From positions 1,054,001-1,118,000 of the forward strand of contig NZ_CP119108.1 in the NCBI RefSeq assembly GCF_029094505.1: a stretch of 64,000 bases of DNA. Direction: 5' to 3'. The position numbers were made by a program, and so were the translations under genes. The notes below the pieces were generated by a model. It did no database searches. It saw only the letters and a program-made list of their open reading frames with translations, and was not told the DNA's origin. Positions 43,087 to 51,632 of this stretch are shown piece by piece (within the stretch, counting starts at the first letter, position 1; each line of letters starts with the position of its first letter). The stretch comes from Microbacterium horticulturae (GTDB lineage: Bacteria > Actinomycetota > Actinomycetes > Actinomycetales > Microbacteriaceae).

Positions 43087-43935
43087 ATGCCCGACACCGT
43101 CGTCACGTTCCCGTCCGGATCGACCACGGGGGAGGCGACGGTCACCCACGTCGCCGGCGACGTCGTGATCCTCGACACCACGCCGTTCCACCCCGTCGAC
43201 CACACCTGGCCCGATCAACCCGGCGACGCCGGCGTCCTGCGCGCCGCAGATCACGAGGTCGAGGTCGTCGAAGCCGTCATGGCCGCCGAAGACGCCGACG
43301 GCACGCTGTTCACGGGCGGCGACATCCCGGTCAAACGCGGCACCGAGGGCTGGACCTGGCTCGTCGGCCACCGGCTCGCCGAGCCTGCGCCGGCATGGCT
43401 CACCGAATCGGCGACCGTGACGGCGGAGGTGGATGCTGCGCGCCGCGCCGCCCTCAGCCGCGGCCACACCGCGTGCCACCTCTCCTCGCTCGCGCTCGAT
43501 GCAGCGCTCGCCGATCTGTGGCGTAAAGACCCCGGCACCGATCCGCTCGGGAACCCGAACTTCGAGGCACGCGCGAACCAGACCAGCAGCATCCACCCCG
43601 ACGGCAGCGTCGACGAGTACCGCCTCGGCAAGAGCCTGCGCAAGGCGGGTTTCGATACCGAGACGTTCGCCGCGCAGCTGGCCGCGCGGCAGGAGCAGAT
43701 CAACGCCCAGCTGGCCGAATGGACGGCGATGGATGCCGCGAGCCGCGTCGTCACCGAGGGCCCGACGATCGTCGGCCGCCGCCGATGGGAGTGCGATCTG
43801 CCCGAGGGAACGGTGGGTTTTCTGTGCGGCGGCACGCATGCGGCATCCCTGTCCGAATTCGCTTCGGTGCAGGTGACACTGGCCCTTCCGGATCCGCAGC
43901 TGCTGGTGATGACGACCACCGTCACGCCCGCCTGA
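43087..43935 (+). CDS. AlaX-like alanyl-tRNA editing protein
   Basis: 282 residues with AAGGAG before the ATG. It resembles the editing (SAD) domain of alanyl-tRNA synthetase: zinc ligands His127 and His131 in HTACH and Cys247 and His251 in CGGTH. Proteins of this class hydrolyse Ser- or Gly-tRNA-Ala in trans, guarding against mistranslation. The first ~100 residues correspond to the β-barrel segment. It stands 59 bp upstream of a tRNA-Ala gene in the same direction. Confidence 0.85.
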   Translation: MPDTVVTFPSGSTTGEATVTHVAGDVVILDTTPFHPVDHTWPDQPGDAGVLRAADHEVEVVEAVMAAEDADGTLFTGGDIPVKRGTEGWTWLVGHRLAEPAPAWLTESATVTAEVDAARRAALSRGHTACHLSSLALDAALADLWRKDPGTDPLGNPNFEARANQTSSIHPDGSVDEYRLGKSLRKAGFDTETFAAQLAARQEQINAQLAEWTAMDAASRVVTEGPTIVGRRRWECDLPEGTVGFLCGGTHAASLSEFASVQVTLALPDPQLLVMTTTVTPA

Positions 43936-43994
43936 CACCGGCGCACCTCGGTTAGGAGCACGTCGGCGGACGTGATAATCTTTCTGGGGTTCAC

Positions 43995-44070
43995 GGGCCT
44001 GTGGCGCAGTTGGTAGCGCGCTTCGTTCGCAATGAAGAGGTCAGGGGTTCGAATCCCCTCAGGTCCACCA
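43995..44070 (+). tRNA. tRNA-Ala (anticodon CGC)
   Basis: 76 nt including an encoded CCA. Acceptor GGGCCTG pairs with CAGGTCC (one G·U), the anticodon loop is TTCGCAA giving CGC, and the T arm is AGGGG-TTCGAAT-CCCCT. It would read GCG alanine codons, which are very common in this window. Confidence 0.96.
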
Positions 44071-44090
44071 TCTCAGTCCATAAGGAACGC

Positions 44091-44134
44091 CGGCGAAGGC
44101 CCCTGACATCTCTTGGTGTCGGGGGCCTTCGCCG
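44091..44134. terminator. Strong terminator hairpin after tRNA-Ala
   Basis: Arms of 18 bp (CGGCGAAGGCCCCTGACA and its complement with one G·T) around an 8-nt loop, 20 bp after the tRNA. It is followed by TTGACT, not a clean T-run, as is common in high-GC actinobacteria. Confidence 0.8.
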
Positions 44135-44231
44135 TTGACTCCGCGGCGCAGCACCTGCGCGCGTCGACCCACCTTGCGCCGCGTGGGCAGGCCAATACAG
44201 TGGAACTGCGTCTAGTTGCGGGAGGACAGGT

Positions 44232-45677
44232 ATGTTCGGACCCGATAATGTGCGCCGACGCTGGCGACCGGACGAGGTGACGGTCACCAAGCCCGACGTG
44301 ACGAAGCGCGCGATCGGGGCCGCCGCCATCGGAAACGTCACCGAGTGGTACGACTTCGGCGTCTACGGATATCTCGCCGTCACGATCGAGGGGGTCTTCC
44401 TCCCTGACGACGCCGGCTTCGCCGGACACGTCATCGTCGCGGGCTTGTTCGCCGTCGCCTTCCTGGTCCGTCCGCTGGGAGGGCTCTTCTTCGGGCCTCT
44501 CGCCGACCGTGTCGGGCGTAACCGGGTCCTCGCGCTCACGATGATCCTGATGGCTGCGGGCACGTTCCTCATCGGTGTCATCCCCGACTACAACACGATC
44601 GGGCTGTGGGCGCCGTTCCTGCTGCTCGGGTGCCGTCTGCTGCAGGGATTCTCGACCGGCGGCGAGTACAGCAACGCGATGACCTTCATCGCGGAGTACG
44701 CGCCCGACAGACGCCGTGGCTTCCTCGGCAGCCTCCTCGAGGTGGGGACGTTCACCGGCTACATCCTCGGGGCGATCGTCGCGACGGTCATCCAGCACGC
44801 CTCGACGCCCGAGTTCCTCGCCTCCTGGGGCTGGCGCATCCCGTTCTTCGTCGCACTGCCGCTCGGTTTCGTCGGTGTCTACCTGCGCTCCAAGCTCGCC
44901 GACACTCCGGCGTACAAGGAGTTGGAGCGACTCTCCGAGGAGGATGACAATCACCATGTCGTGGGCGAGTTCAAGCGAATCTTCACGTTGTGGCCGAACC
45001 TCCTGGCGGCCGCGGGCCTGGTGATCGCCTGGAACGTCACGAATTACATGCTCACGTCGTTCATGCCGAGCTATTTCCCGATGGTCGCCGAGATGCAGGG
45101 ATCCGACGGGGTCTCCGAGCTGACCTCGCAGATTCTGCAGATCCTCGTGATGACGCTCTGTCTCGTGCTCATCCCGGTCATCGGCAAACTGTCGGATCGT
45201 GTCGGCCGCAAGGCTGTGCTTCGGACGGGCTCCCTCGCGCTCATCGTGTTGTCGATCCCCTCGTTGCTCCTCATCCAGGGGCACAACGACCTCGAGGTGT
45301 TCGCCGGCCTGGCCATCATGGGTCTGAGTCTGATCTGCTTCAGCGCGACCGCGCCGTCGACGCTGCCATCGCTGTTCCCGACCGCGGTCCGCGCCGGGGC
45401 GCTCGCTATCGCGTTCAACGTCTCGATCTCGCTGTTCGGCGGCACCACCTCGACGGTGATGACGGCGCTGATCGGCGCGACAGGCTTCCTGATGTGGCCC
45501 GCGATCTACCTCATGACCGCGGGTGTCGTCGGGCTCATCTCGACGCACGTTGTGCCCGAGAGCAACGGCCGGCCACTGTGGGGAGCGACTCCGTCAGCCG
45601 CCTCCAGGCAGGAGGCGCGTGACCTTGTGGCGGAGCTGAACGAAGAGATAGAGCGTGATCTTCCGGCCCCGCAGTAG
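44232..45677 (+). CDS. MFS transporter, metabolite:H+ symporter (MHS) family
   Basis: 481 residues with GGGAGGA before the ATG. Twelve hydrophobic segments are visible. MHS marks include GNVTEWYDFGVYGYLA at the start of helix 1, GPLADRVGRNRVLALT after helix 2 and RLLQGFSTGGEYSNAM in helix 4. Family members import organic acids, betaines, proline or shikimate with protons. Substrate is unknown; given ectABCD 3 kb away, a compatible solute is possible but unproven. Confidence 0.92.
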   Translation: MFGPDNVRRRWRPDEVTVTKPDVTKRAIGAAAIGNVTEWYDFGVYGYLAVTIEGVFLPDDAGFAGHVIVAGLFAVAFLVRPLGGLFFGPLADRVGRNRVLALTMILMAAGTFLIGVIPDYNTIGLWAPFLLLGCRLLQGFSTGGEYSNAMTFIAEYAPDRRRGFLGSLLEVGTFTGYILGAIVATVIQHASTPEFLASWGWRIPFFVALPLGFVGVYLRSKLADTPAYKELERLSEEDDNHHVVGEFKRIFTLWPNLLAAAGLVIAWNVTNYMLTSFMPSYFPMVAEMQGSDGVSELTSQILQILVMTLCLVLIPVIGKLSDRVGRKAVLRTGSLALIVLSIPSLLLIQGHNDLEVFAGLAIMGLSLICFSATAPSTLPSLFPTAVRAGALAIAFNVSISLFGGTTSTVMTALIGATGFLMWPAIYLMTAGVVGLISTHVVPESNGRPLWGATPSAASRQEARDLVAELNEEIERDLPAPQ

Positions 45678-45689
45678 CGTCGGTCCCGC

Positions 45690-45950
45690 TCATCCGAGGT
45701 GGCGGCGCACCCGGTTCAGGCGATCCGTCAGAAAGGCGCGCTCGACGTCGTTGTCGGTAAGTGAGAGCGCCTCGTCGTAGGCGGCCGCCGCTTCCGACCA
45801 CCGGTGCAACTGACGGAGGAAGTCAGCGCGCGCGGCACTCAGGTAGTGGTACGTCGCAAGCGCCGGCTCTGCGAGCAACGGCTGCAGCTGAGAAAGGCCC
45901 GCCTCCGGACCGTCGCGAAATCCGATCGCCACGATGTGATCGCGAACGCC
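45690..45950 (-). pseudogene. Remnant of an ECF sigma factor (C-terminal end only)
   Basis: The reading frame ending at 45690 contains HIVAIGFRDGPEAGL and SLTDNDVERAFLTDRL, which match the C-terminal repeat-like domain (DUF6596 type) of large ECF sigma factors. The sigma-2 and sigma-4 regions that should precede it are missing; sequence beyond about 45950 turns into the operator of the toxin-antitoxin genes. It is therefore a 5'-truncated fragment, probably cut by the arrival of that module. Confidence 0.55.
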
Positions 45951-45955
45951 GGTTG

Positions 45956-45976
45956 GTCTGGTCAGGCTGACCAGAC
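45956..45976. promoter_or_regulatory. Perfect inverted repeat, operator of the toxin-antitoxin genes
   Basis: GTCTGGTCA-GGC-TGACCAGAC: 9-bp arms with a 3-nt centre, 17 bp before the antitoxin ATG. Antitoxins of the Phd/VapB kind usually bind such palindromes to repress their own operon. Confidence 0.7.
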
Positions 45977-45993
45977 TGTGAAAGAATGACGAC

Positions 45994-46269
45994 ATGAGTA
46001 TCACGGTCAACGTTCAAGAGGCCAAGACTCGATTGTCAGAGTTGCTGCGGCGCGTGGAGTCGGGAGATGAGGTCGTCATCGCCCGGGCGGGGCGACCTAT
46101 CGCGCGAATTCAAGCGACGACGCCGCCGCGCCGGGTGCTTGACGGACCGCTGCTCCCCGAGATCCCCGCGATCGTGGCCGATGATCTCTTGACGCCGATG
46201 CCAGAAGACGACCTGGCGGCGTGGGAAGACGGCGAAGCCGACGATCCGCTCGAGCCCGGTGCCGCGTGA
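45994..46269 (+). CDS. Type II antitoxin, Phd/YefM family
   Basis: 91 residues. The N-terminal ~55 residues match the Phd/YefM DNA-binding dimer (VNVQEAKTRLSELLRRVESGDEVVIARAGRPIARI, quoted here only in part by its ends VNVQEAKTRL and RPIARI). The acidic C-terminal tail (PMPEDDLAAWEDGEADD) should bind and block the toxin. It overlaps the toxin gene by 4 nt. Confidence 0.92.
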   Translation: MSITVNVQEAKTRLSELLRRVESGDEVVIARAGRPIARIQATTPPRRVLDGPLLPEIPAIVADDLLTPMPEDDLAAWEDGEADDPLEPGAA

Positions 46270-46661
46270 GCGCGTACCTGCTCGATACGCACGTTCTGCT
46301 CTGGCTGGCTACCGATCCGGACCGTGTGCCGCGGAGTGTCCGTGATGAGCTCGTGCGAGCCGATGACGTCTTCGTGTCACCGGCCAGCGCGTTCGAAATC
46401 GCGCAGAAGTCGCGGCTTGGACGCCTGCCGCACGGCGCTCGTGTGCTCGACCGTTGGTCGCACTTGATGAGCATGCTCTTTGCTGTCGAGCTACCGCTCA
46501 CCTCCGCGCACATGCGTGTTGCCGGCGAGCTCGACTGGGAACACCGTGATCCCTTCGACCGAATGCTTGTGGCACAGGCACGTCTCGACGGTCTTGTGCT
46601 TGTCACCCAGGACGAGCGGATCCTGGCGTATCCCGAAGTCAGCTGCGCGGACTGGACATAG
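46266..46661 (+). CDS. Type II toxin, PIN-domain (VapC-like) ribonuclease
   Basis: 131 residues from the GTG at 46266, which overlaps the antitoxin stop as GTGA. Acidic active-site residues of a PIN domain are in place: Asp7 (LLDTHVLLWL), Glu44 (ASAFEIAQKSRLGRL) and Asp95/Asp98 (HRDPFDRML). It would cleave RNA, probably tRNA or rRNA, when not bound by the antitoxin. All residues are intact. Confidence 0.92.
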   Translation: MSAYLLDTHVLLWLATDPDRVPRSVRDELVRADDVFVSPASAFEIAQKSRLGRLPHGARVLDRWSHLMSMLFAVELPLTSAHMRVAGELDWEHRDPFDRMLVAQARLDGLVLVTQDERILAYPEVSCADWT

Positions 46662-46817
46662 AACGGCGAGCACGTCAGGAGTGAGACCAGGACCGCGTGA
46701 GGGTCAGTGCGGATACCACGCGCAGATCAGCACGAGTCCGACCATGAAGACCGGCAGTTGGATGAGGATGAGGGGCAGCGTCGCGCCGTTCTACGCCGTC
46801 CCGCAGGATGATCCGCG

Positions 46818-47639
46818 TCAGCCGGGGCCGGTGAGGTGATCGAATTCGCCGCGCACCCAGCTCGCATGGCGCTGCGCCGAGCGCTGGACGGCGGCCGCGG
46901 CATCCCGATCGATGCGCAGCGAGAAGTTGCTGTAGATGCGGTCGAAGTCGTAGCGCGCGACGTGCGCGGCGATCCGCTCCACGACGTCGGCCGACAGCGG
47001 CAGGCGATTGGGATACGAGCGCAGGAACGACACCGTCGCGCGGTCGGGGTTCACCATGATCGTGTCGCCGGCCAGCAGCACGCCGGCGCCGTCGGAGCCT
47101 TCCCAGTGCACGACACTGCTGCCCGGGAAGTGCCCGCCCGGTTGCGATGCCGTGACTCCCGGAATCGGGTTCAGGATGCCGCTCCACGGCACGAGTGCGG
47201 ACGGTCGGTGCCCTAGCCACGCGGCGTCGGCCTCGGAGACGAAGACGGGAGCGTCGTCGAGCGCCGCGGACCACAGCGACTGCAGCCCGAACATGTGCGG
47301 GTGCGACGGGATGATCGCGCGCATCGGGCCCAGAGCCCGCACGGCTTCGACGGCGTCGGGGGTGACCGCCGCCGGTACGTCATACATGACGCAGCCGTCG
47401 GCGGTGACGATGAGCTTCGCGAGTTGACCGATGCCGACGCCGTCGGTGACCTCGAGACCCCACAGACCGGGCTCGAGCTCGCGCAGCGTGATCGGCGATT
47501 CACGGTCGGGGACGATCCAGCGCTGCCCGTCGGGGGCGACGTATTGGCGCTCATCGGCGCAGATCGGGCAGACGGCGGGCGGGTCGGCGGCATCGCGTTC
47601 GACACCGCACGTGGGGCACTGTACGAGTTCGGTGCTCAT
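46818..47639 (-). CDS. Metallo-β-lactamase-fold hydrolase with N-terminal zinc ribbon
   Basis: 273 residues. Residues 1-30 contain CPTCG and CPIC, a zinc-ribbon-like pair. An MBL-fold domain follows, with SHPHMFG in the place of the HXHXDH metal motif, GGHFPGS and LAGDTIMV. Two of the usual motif-1 ligands (Asp, second His pair) are not conserved, so the metal site is altered. Function is unknown. It is a single gene between the PIN module and ectD. Confidence 0.82.
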   Translation of the reverse strand: MSTELVQCPTCGVERDAADPPAVCPICADERQYVAPDGQRWIVPDRESPITLRELEPGLWGLEVTDGVGIGQLAKLIVTADGCVMYDVPAAVTPDAVEAVRALGPMRAIIPSHPHMFGLQSLWSAALDDAPVFVSEADAAWLGHRPSALVPWSGILNPIPGVTASQPGGHFPGSSVVHWEGSDGAGVLLAGDTIMVNPDRATVSFLRSYPNRLPLSADVVERIAAHVARYDFDRIYSNFSLRIDRDAAAAVQRSAQRHASWVRGEFDHLTGPG

Positions 47640-47790
47640 GGGATCGATCCTGGCACGCGTCGGCGCCGCGCGGGCTCAGATCGTCTGAACAGCGCCGCCG
47701 CCGGACGGCGCGTCGGCGGCGAATGTCTGTGCAGCGCGCGGGCCGCGCGCGGCATCCACACCGCACACGGCCCGCTTCGAAACGTACGAC

Positions 47791-48687
47791 TCAGCGCAAC
47801 GGCGTGAAGTCGTGATGCGCCACGTGCTCGGGGCGCGGCGCCGACGCGCCGAACGGCTCGACGAGCGTGTTCTCGACGCTGTTGAACACCAGGAAGACGT
47901 TCGAGCGCGGGAACGGCGTGATGTTGTTGCCCGACCCGTGCATGATGTTGCAGTCGAACCACAGTGCCGACCCTGCAGGCCCGGTGAACTGGTCGATGCC
48001 GAACTCGTCGGCCAGCGCGGTGATGTCGGCCTCGCTGGGCACGCCGATCTCCTGCGCCTTCAGCGACGACTTGTAGTTGTCTTCCGGCGTCTCGCCCACG
48101 CACGGCACGAACACCGTGTGCGAACCCGGCATGACCATCAGCCCGCCGTTGAACGGGTAGTTCTGGGTCAGCGCGATCGAGCAGCTCACCGAACGGGGCG
48201 TGGGCATGCCGTCTTCGGCGTGCCACGTCTCGAAGTCGGAGTGCCAGTAGAAGCCGGTGCCCTTGAACCCCGGCATGTAGTTGATGCGCGACTGGTGCAG
48301 ATACACGTCCGAGCCCAGCAGTTGGCGCGCCCGATCGAGCAGGCGCGGATCGCGGCTGAGCGCATCGAGCTGTTCGCTGAGCGCCGGCACCTCGAAGATC
48401 GACCGCACCTGACCGGTCGCCTTCTCGGTGACGACCCGCGGGTCATCCTTGAGCGCCTCGTCCTGTGAGAGCCGATCGAGCTCTCCGGTGAAGGCCGCGA
48501 CCTCATCGGCCGTCACGAAATCCTGCAGAATCGTGAAGCCGCGCGCCTCGTGCGCGTTCAGCTCCTCGCCGGTGAAGGGGCCGGCTGCGGCATCCCCCCA
48601 CACTGTCGGATGCGACCGACGGATCGGCTCCCGCGCCTGCGCCAGGCGGGTCGGGTACAGGTCCTCGGTGACCGTTGCTGTCGTCAT
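47791..48687 (-). CDS. ectD: Ectoine hydroxylase EctD
   Basis: 298 residues. Fe(II)/2-oxoglutarate dioxygenase with the HXD...H iron site: WHSDFETWH (about 147-155) and NIMHGSG (about 250). The long conserved motif QSRINYMPGFKGTGFYWHS (about 130-148) is diagnostic of EctD. It hydroxylates ectoine to 5-hydroxyectoine. Last gene of ectABCD; strong GAAGGAGG site before the ATG. Confidence 0.96.
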   Translation of the reverse strand: MTTATVTEDLYPTRLAQAREPIRRSHPTVWGDAAAGPFTGEELNAHEARGFTILQDFVTADEVAAFTGELDRLSQDEALKDDPRVVTEKATGQVRSIFEVPALSEQLDALSRDPRLLDRARQLLGSDVYLHQSRINYMPGFKGTGFYWHSDFETWHAEDGMPTPRSVSCSIALTQNYPFNGGLMVMPGSHTVFVPCVGETPEDNYKSSLKAQEIGVPSEADITALADEFGIDQFTGPAGSALWFDCNIMHGSGNNITPFPRSNVFLVFNSVENTLVEPFGASAPRPEHVAHHDFTPLR

Positions 48688-48729
48688 TGTGCTTCCTCCT
48701 TCTTCATCAGGGTCTTCGTTGTGTTGTTC

Positions 48730-49128
48730 TCAGACCGGCTCAGGCTCGGTGATCAGCGGGTACACGCCGTTCTCGTCATGCACCTCGCGGCCGGTCACCG
48801 GCGGATTGAACACACACACCGTGCGCATCTCGGTGCGGGGGCGCACGATGTGCTTGTCGTGGTCGTTGAGCAGGTACAGCGACCCCGGGCGCAGCTGATG
48901 CACTTCACCGGTGGCGAGGTCTTCGATCTCGCCCTCGCCGGCGGTGATGAACACCGCCTCGATGTGGTTCGCGTACCAGAACTCGTTGACGGTTCCTGCG
49001 TACAGTGTCGTCTCGTGCACCGAGAAGCCCACACCTTCGCGCGCGAGCACTATGCGCTTGCTGCGCCAGTTCTCGGTCTTGATGTCGGCGTCGGTGTCGG
49101 TGATCTCGTCGATCGTGCGTACCAGCAT
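48730..49128 (-). CDS. ectC: Ectoine synthase EctC
   Basis: 132 residues from the ATG at 49128. Cupin fold, with [37 protein letters not shown] and DKHIVRP typical of EctC, including the metal ligands Glu, Tyr and His in the cupin barrel. It closes N-γ-acetyl-diaminobutyrate to ectoine. 20 nt downstream of ectB. Confidence 0.96.
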   Translation of the reverse strand: MLVRTIDEITDTDADIKTENWRSKRIVLAREGVGFSVHETTLYAGTVNEFWYANHIEAVFITAGEGEIEDLATGEVHQLRPGSLYLLNDHDKHIVRPRTEMRTVCVFNPPVTGREVHDENGVYPLITEPEPV

Positions 49129-49148
49129 GTCGTCTCCTGTTCGTTCGG

Positions 49149-50423
49149 TCAGCGGGCGAGGACGGCGTCGACGCTCGCGTCGATGATGTCCAGGCCCCGG
49201 TCGAGTTCGGCGTCGGTGATCGTCAGCGCGGGCAGCAGCTTCATGACCTCGCCCTCGGGGCCGCTCGTCTCCATCAGCAACCCGCGCTCGAAAGCGTCGT
49301 GGCACACGGCACCGGCCAGCTCACCGGTCGCGAACTGCAGCCCCCGGGCGAGCCCGCGTCCCTTCGCGACGAGCGAGGCGTCGGGATGCCGCGCCACGAT
49401 GCCGTTGAACCGGCTCTCGATGCGCGTGCCCTTCGTGATCGTGGACTTCTCGAGCGCGTCGTCGGTCCAATACGTGCGGATCGCCTCGGACGCCGTCGCG
49501 AACGCGGGCGAGATGCCGCGGAACGTGCCGTTGTGCTCGCCCGGCTCCCACACGTCGAGCTCGGGCTTGATGAGCGTGAGCGCCATCGGCAGCCCATAGC
49601 CGCTGATCGACTTCGACAGGCACACCATGTCGGGCACGATGCCGGCCTCCTCGAAGCTGAAGAAGCCGCCGGTGCGGCCGCATCCCATCTGCACGTCATC
49701 GACGATCAGCAGGATGTCGTGCGTCCGGCACAGCTCCGCCAGGCCCCGCAGCCACTCGGCGCGCGCCGCGTTCATGCCGCCCTCGCCCTGCACGGTCTCC
49801 ACGATCACGGCCGCCGGCTCGTTCAGCCCGCTGCCGCTGTCGGAGAGCAGCCGCTCGAAGTAGAAGAAGTCGGGGTAGCTGTGGTCGAAGTAGTCGTCGT
49901 ACGGCATCGGCGTGGCATGCACGAGCGGCACGCCTGCGCCGTTGCGCTTGAGCGAGTTGCCGGTCACCGAGAGCGCGCCCAGTGTCATGCCGTGGAAGGC
50001 GTTGGTGAAGTTGACGACCGACTCGCGGCCGGTGACCTTGCGCGCGAGCTTCAGCGCGGCCTCGACCGCGTTCGCCCCACCGGGACCGGGAAAGACCAGT
50101 CGGTAGTCGAGGTCGCGAGGGGAGAGGATGCTGCGCTCGAACTCCTGCAGAAAGTCGCGACGCGCGCTGGTGAACATGTCGAGAGAGTGCGTCACCCGGT
50201 CGTCGGCGATGTAGTCGAGCAGCACCCGCTTCAACCGCGGGTTGTTGTGCCCGTAGTTGAGTGCGCCGGCGCCGGAGAAGAAGTCGAGGTACTCGTCGCC
50301 GTCTTCGGTGGTCATCGTACTGCCGACGGCGCGGTCGAACACGACCGGCCACGAGCGGGAATAGCTGCGTACGCGCGACTCGAGACCGGTGAAGATCGTG
50401 GTCGCTTCCTCGGTGGTGGGCAT
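49149..50423 (-). CDS. ectB: Diaminobutyrate-2-oxoglutarate transaminase EctB
   Basis: 424 residues from the ATG at 50423. Class III PLP aminotransferase with [13 protein letters not shown], the PLP site [13 protein letters not shown] and Lys in [10 protein letters not shown] (about 270). It makes L-2,4-diaminobutyrate from aspartate semialdehyde and glutamate. A 106-bp gap with hairpins separates it from ectA. Confidence 0.96.
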   Translation of the reverse strand: MPTTEEATTIFTGLESRVRSYSRSWPVVFDRAVGSTMTTEDGDEYLDFFSGAGALNYGHNNPRLKRVLLDYIADDRVTHSLDMFTSARRDFLQEFERSILSPRDLDYRLVFPGPGGANAVEAALKLARKVTGRESVVNFTNAFHGMTLGALSVTGNSLKRNGAGVPLVHATPMPYDDYFDHSYPDFFYFERLLSDSGSGLNEPAAVIVETVQGEGGMNAARAEWLRGLAELCRTHDILLIVDDVQMGCGRTGGFFSFEEAGIVPDMVCLSKSISGYGLPMALTLIKPELDVWEPGEHNGTFRGISPAFATASEAIRTYWTDDALEKSTITKGTRIESRFNGIVARHPDASLVAKGRGLARGLQFATGELAGAVCHDAFERGLLMETSGPEGEVMKLLPALTITDAELDRGLDIIDASVDAVLAR

Positions 50424-50446
50424 GACTGCTCCTCCTGGAACATTGA

Positions 50447-50475
50447 CCCCGCTCATGCGGGGACGACGCGACGCG
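50447..50475. promoter_or_regulatory. Overlapping hairpins between ectA and ectB
   Basis: CCCCGC-TCAT-GCGGGG (50447-50462) shares its 3' arm with a second inverted repeat GGGACG...CGTCCC (from about 50460). The two structures exclude one another. They lie 24 nt upstream of the ectB start within the operon and may tune ectB expression or mRNA stability; speculative. Confidence 0.35.
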
Positions 50476-50529
50476 TCCCTTACGGGGCGCCGCGGCTGAG
50501 GACTTCGGCCCCAGACTCGGCGATGTCGG

Positions 50530-51078
50530 TCAATCTCGCGAAGCGTCGAACTCACCGATGCGGTACAACGGCTCCGCATCGTGACCGTCCGGAAAACCGT
50601 CACCCGTGAACAACGGCTCCACGGTCAGCACGGCGCCGTGGCGCCGTGCGAAAGCCTGGAACAGGCGCTGCGACGCCGTGTTGTCGTCGGTGATGGTGGT
50701 CTCCACCCAGCGCACGCGCTCGCCCTGGGCCGTTACGACCGCGTCGAGAAGCCGGCCGGCCGCGCCGCGGCCGCGGAGCCGCTCGTCGACCGCCACCTGC
50801 CACACGAACAGGCAGTCCGGCTGCTCGGGGCGACGGAACCCGGTGACGTACCCGCCGATCTCGCCGTCCACCTCGAACACGCGCGTGGTGGCGGCGAAGT
50901 CGCGCGCCCACAGCAAGTAGGCGTACGACGAGTTCAGATCGAGCGTGCCCGAGTCGCGTGCGATGCGCCACATCGCGGCGCCGTCAGCGGTGCGCGGCGG
51001 GCGGATCACCTCGGTGTCAGACCCCGGGTCAGACACACCGGTGGCGTGGTAGTGGGGTGCTTCGACAGACCTCAACAT
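50530..51078 (-). CDS. ectA: L-2,4-diaminobutyrate acetyltransferase EctA
   Basis: 182 residues from the ATG at 51078, preceded by GGAGGAGG. GNAT fold, with LDLNSSYAYLLWARDF near 45 and FVWQVAVDERLRGRG (acetyl-CoA loop) near 92, both characteristic of EctA. First gene of the ectABCD operon. Confidence 0.96.
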   Translation of the reverse strand: MLRSVEAPHYHATGVSDPGSDTEVIRPPRTADGAAMWRIARDSGTLDLNSSYAYLLWARDFAATTRVFEVDGEIGGYVTGFRRPEQPDCLFVWQVAVDERLRGRGAAGRLLDAVVTAQGERVRWVETTITDDNTASQRLFQAFARRHGAVLTVEPLFTGDGFPDGHDAEPLYRIGEFDASRD

Positions 51079-51087
51079 GCCTCCTCC

Positions 51088-51116
51088 ACGCTAACGAAGA
51101 TGGGCAGCCAACCCAA
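51088..51116 (-). promoter_or_regulatory. Probable ectA promoter
   Basis: On the minus strand, TTGGGT (51116-51111), a 17-nt spacer and TAGCGT (51093-51088). The −10 is 9 nt before the ectA ATG, so the leader would be very short yet includes the ribosome site. Confidence 0.5.
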
Positions 51117-51406
51117 CCCGACGGCGTGTCGCCTGTCCTGACACCGGTCGGGGGGAGCGCGCTATCGTGACGGCGAGGGCTTCGCAGATGACCGGTCCGG
51201 CCGACGCGCCGACCTCTCGCCGCAGAGCATCAGCGACGACGCGCAGACGGCACTTGACGGGGTGATGCACTCGTTCGACTGGCTGTTCGCGGTCGCACAC
51301 GCGGGAACCGTCCCGCCGATGACCGGGCCCCGACACCGATGGACGTTCCGACGACGATTGACGCTCAGGCGTCGCAGGGACCGGATCGGTGCCGCCCAGC
51401 GCGCGG
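51117..51406. other. Intergenic region before the small gene, no certain gene
   Basis: The plus-strand frame through 51140-51428 reads like protein in part (ALDGVMHSFDWLFAVAHAG) but has no usable start upstream and is interrupted at about 51137, so it may be a remnant. Nothing else was recognised. Confidence 0.4.
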
Positions 51407-51508
51407 TCAGTCGGTGGCCGTCGGGATGATCGGATGGTCGCCGGTGTAGTCGGGCCGCAGCGGCTGATGCCGCTCGTGCGAGCCCTCCGGAACGTACTTC
51501 TCGGTCAT
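51407..51508 (-). CDS. Small protein gene, 33 codons, function unknown
   Basis: Starts MTEKYVPEGSHERHQPL and ends HPIIPTATD. The ATG at 51508 has GAGGAGGG with a 7-nt spacer, one of the best ribosome sites in the window. The protein is hydrophilic, with His/Pro-rich character and no membrane segment. It lies between ectA and the APC permease, facing away from the latter. No family recognised; the strong start signal is the main reason to call it. Confidence 0.5.
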   Translation of the reverse strand: MTEKYVPEGSHERHQPLRPDYTGDHPIIPTATD

Positions 51509-51632
51509 CGCAAGGCCCTCCTCGTCGACGAGTGGAACTCACTCCTCAGGATAGGCCGGTGCCGGCGGATGGGGCGCGGTTGTGCTTGTCAAGGCCGTAA
51601 CGCGCGCGAGGATCGCCGGGTACCGTCACGGC

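Noticed and set aside
45994..46661. Integrated defence island
   Set aside because: Only a single type II TA pair is present, without restriction, CRISPR or other defence genes around it.
51138..51428. Plus-strand frame with protein-like stretch ALDGVMHSFDWLFAVAHAG
   Set aside because: No start codon after the upstream stop except deep inside, no ribosome site, and the end overlaps the better supported small gene on the other strand; at most a remnant.
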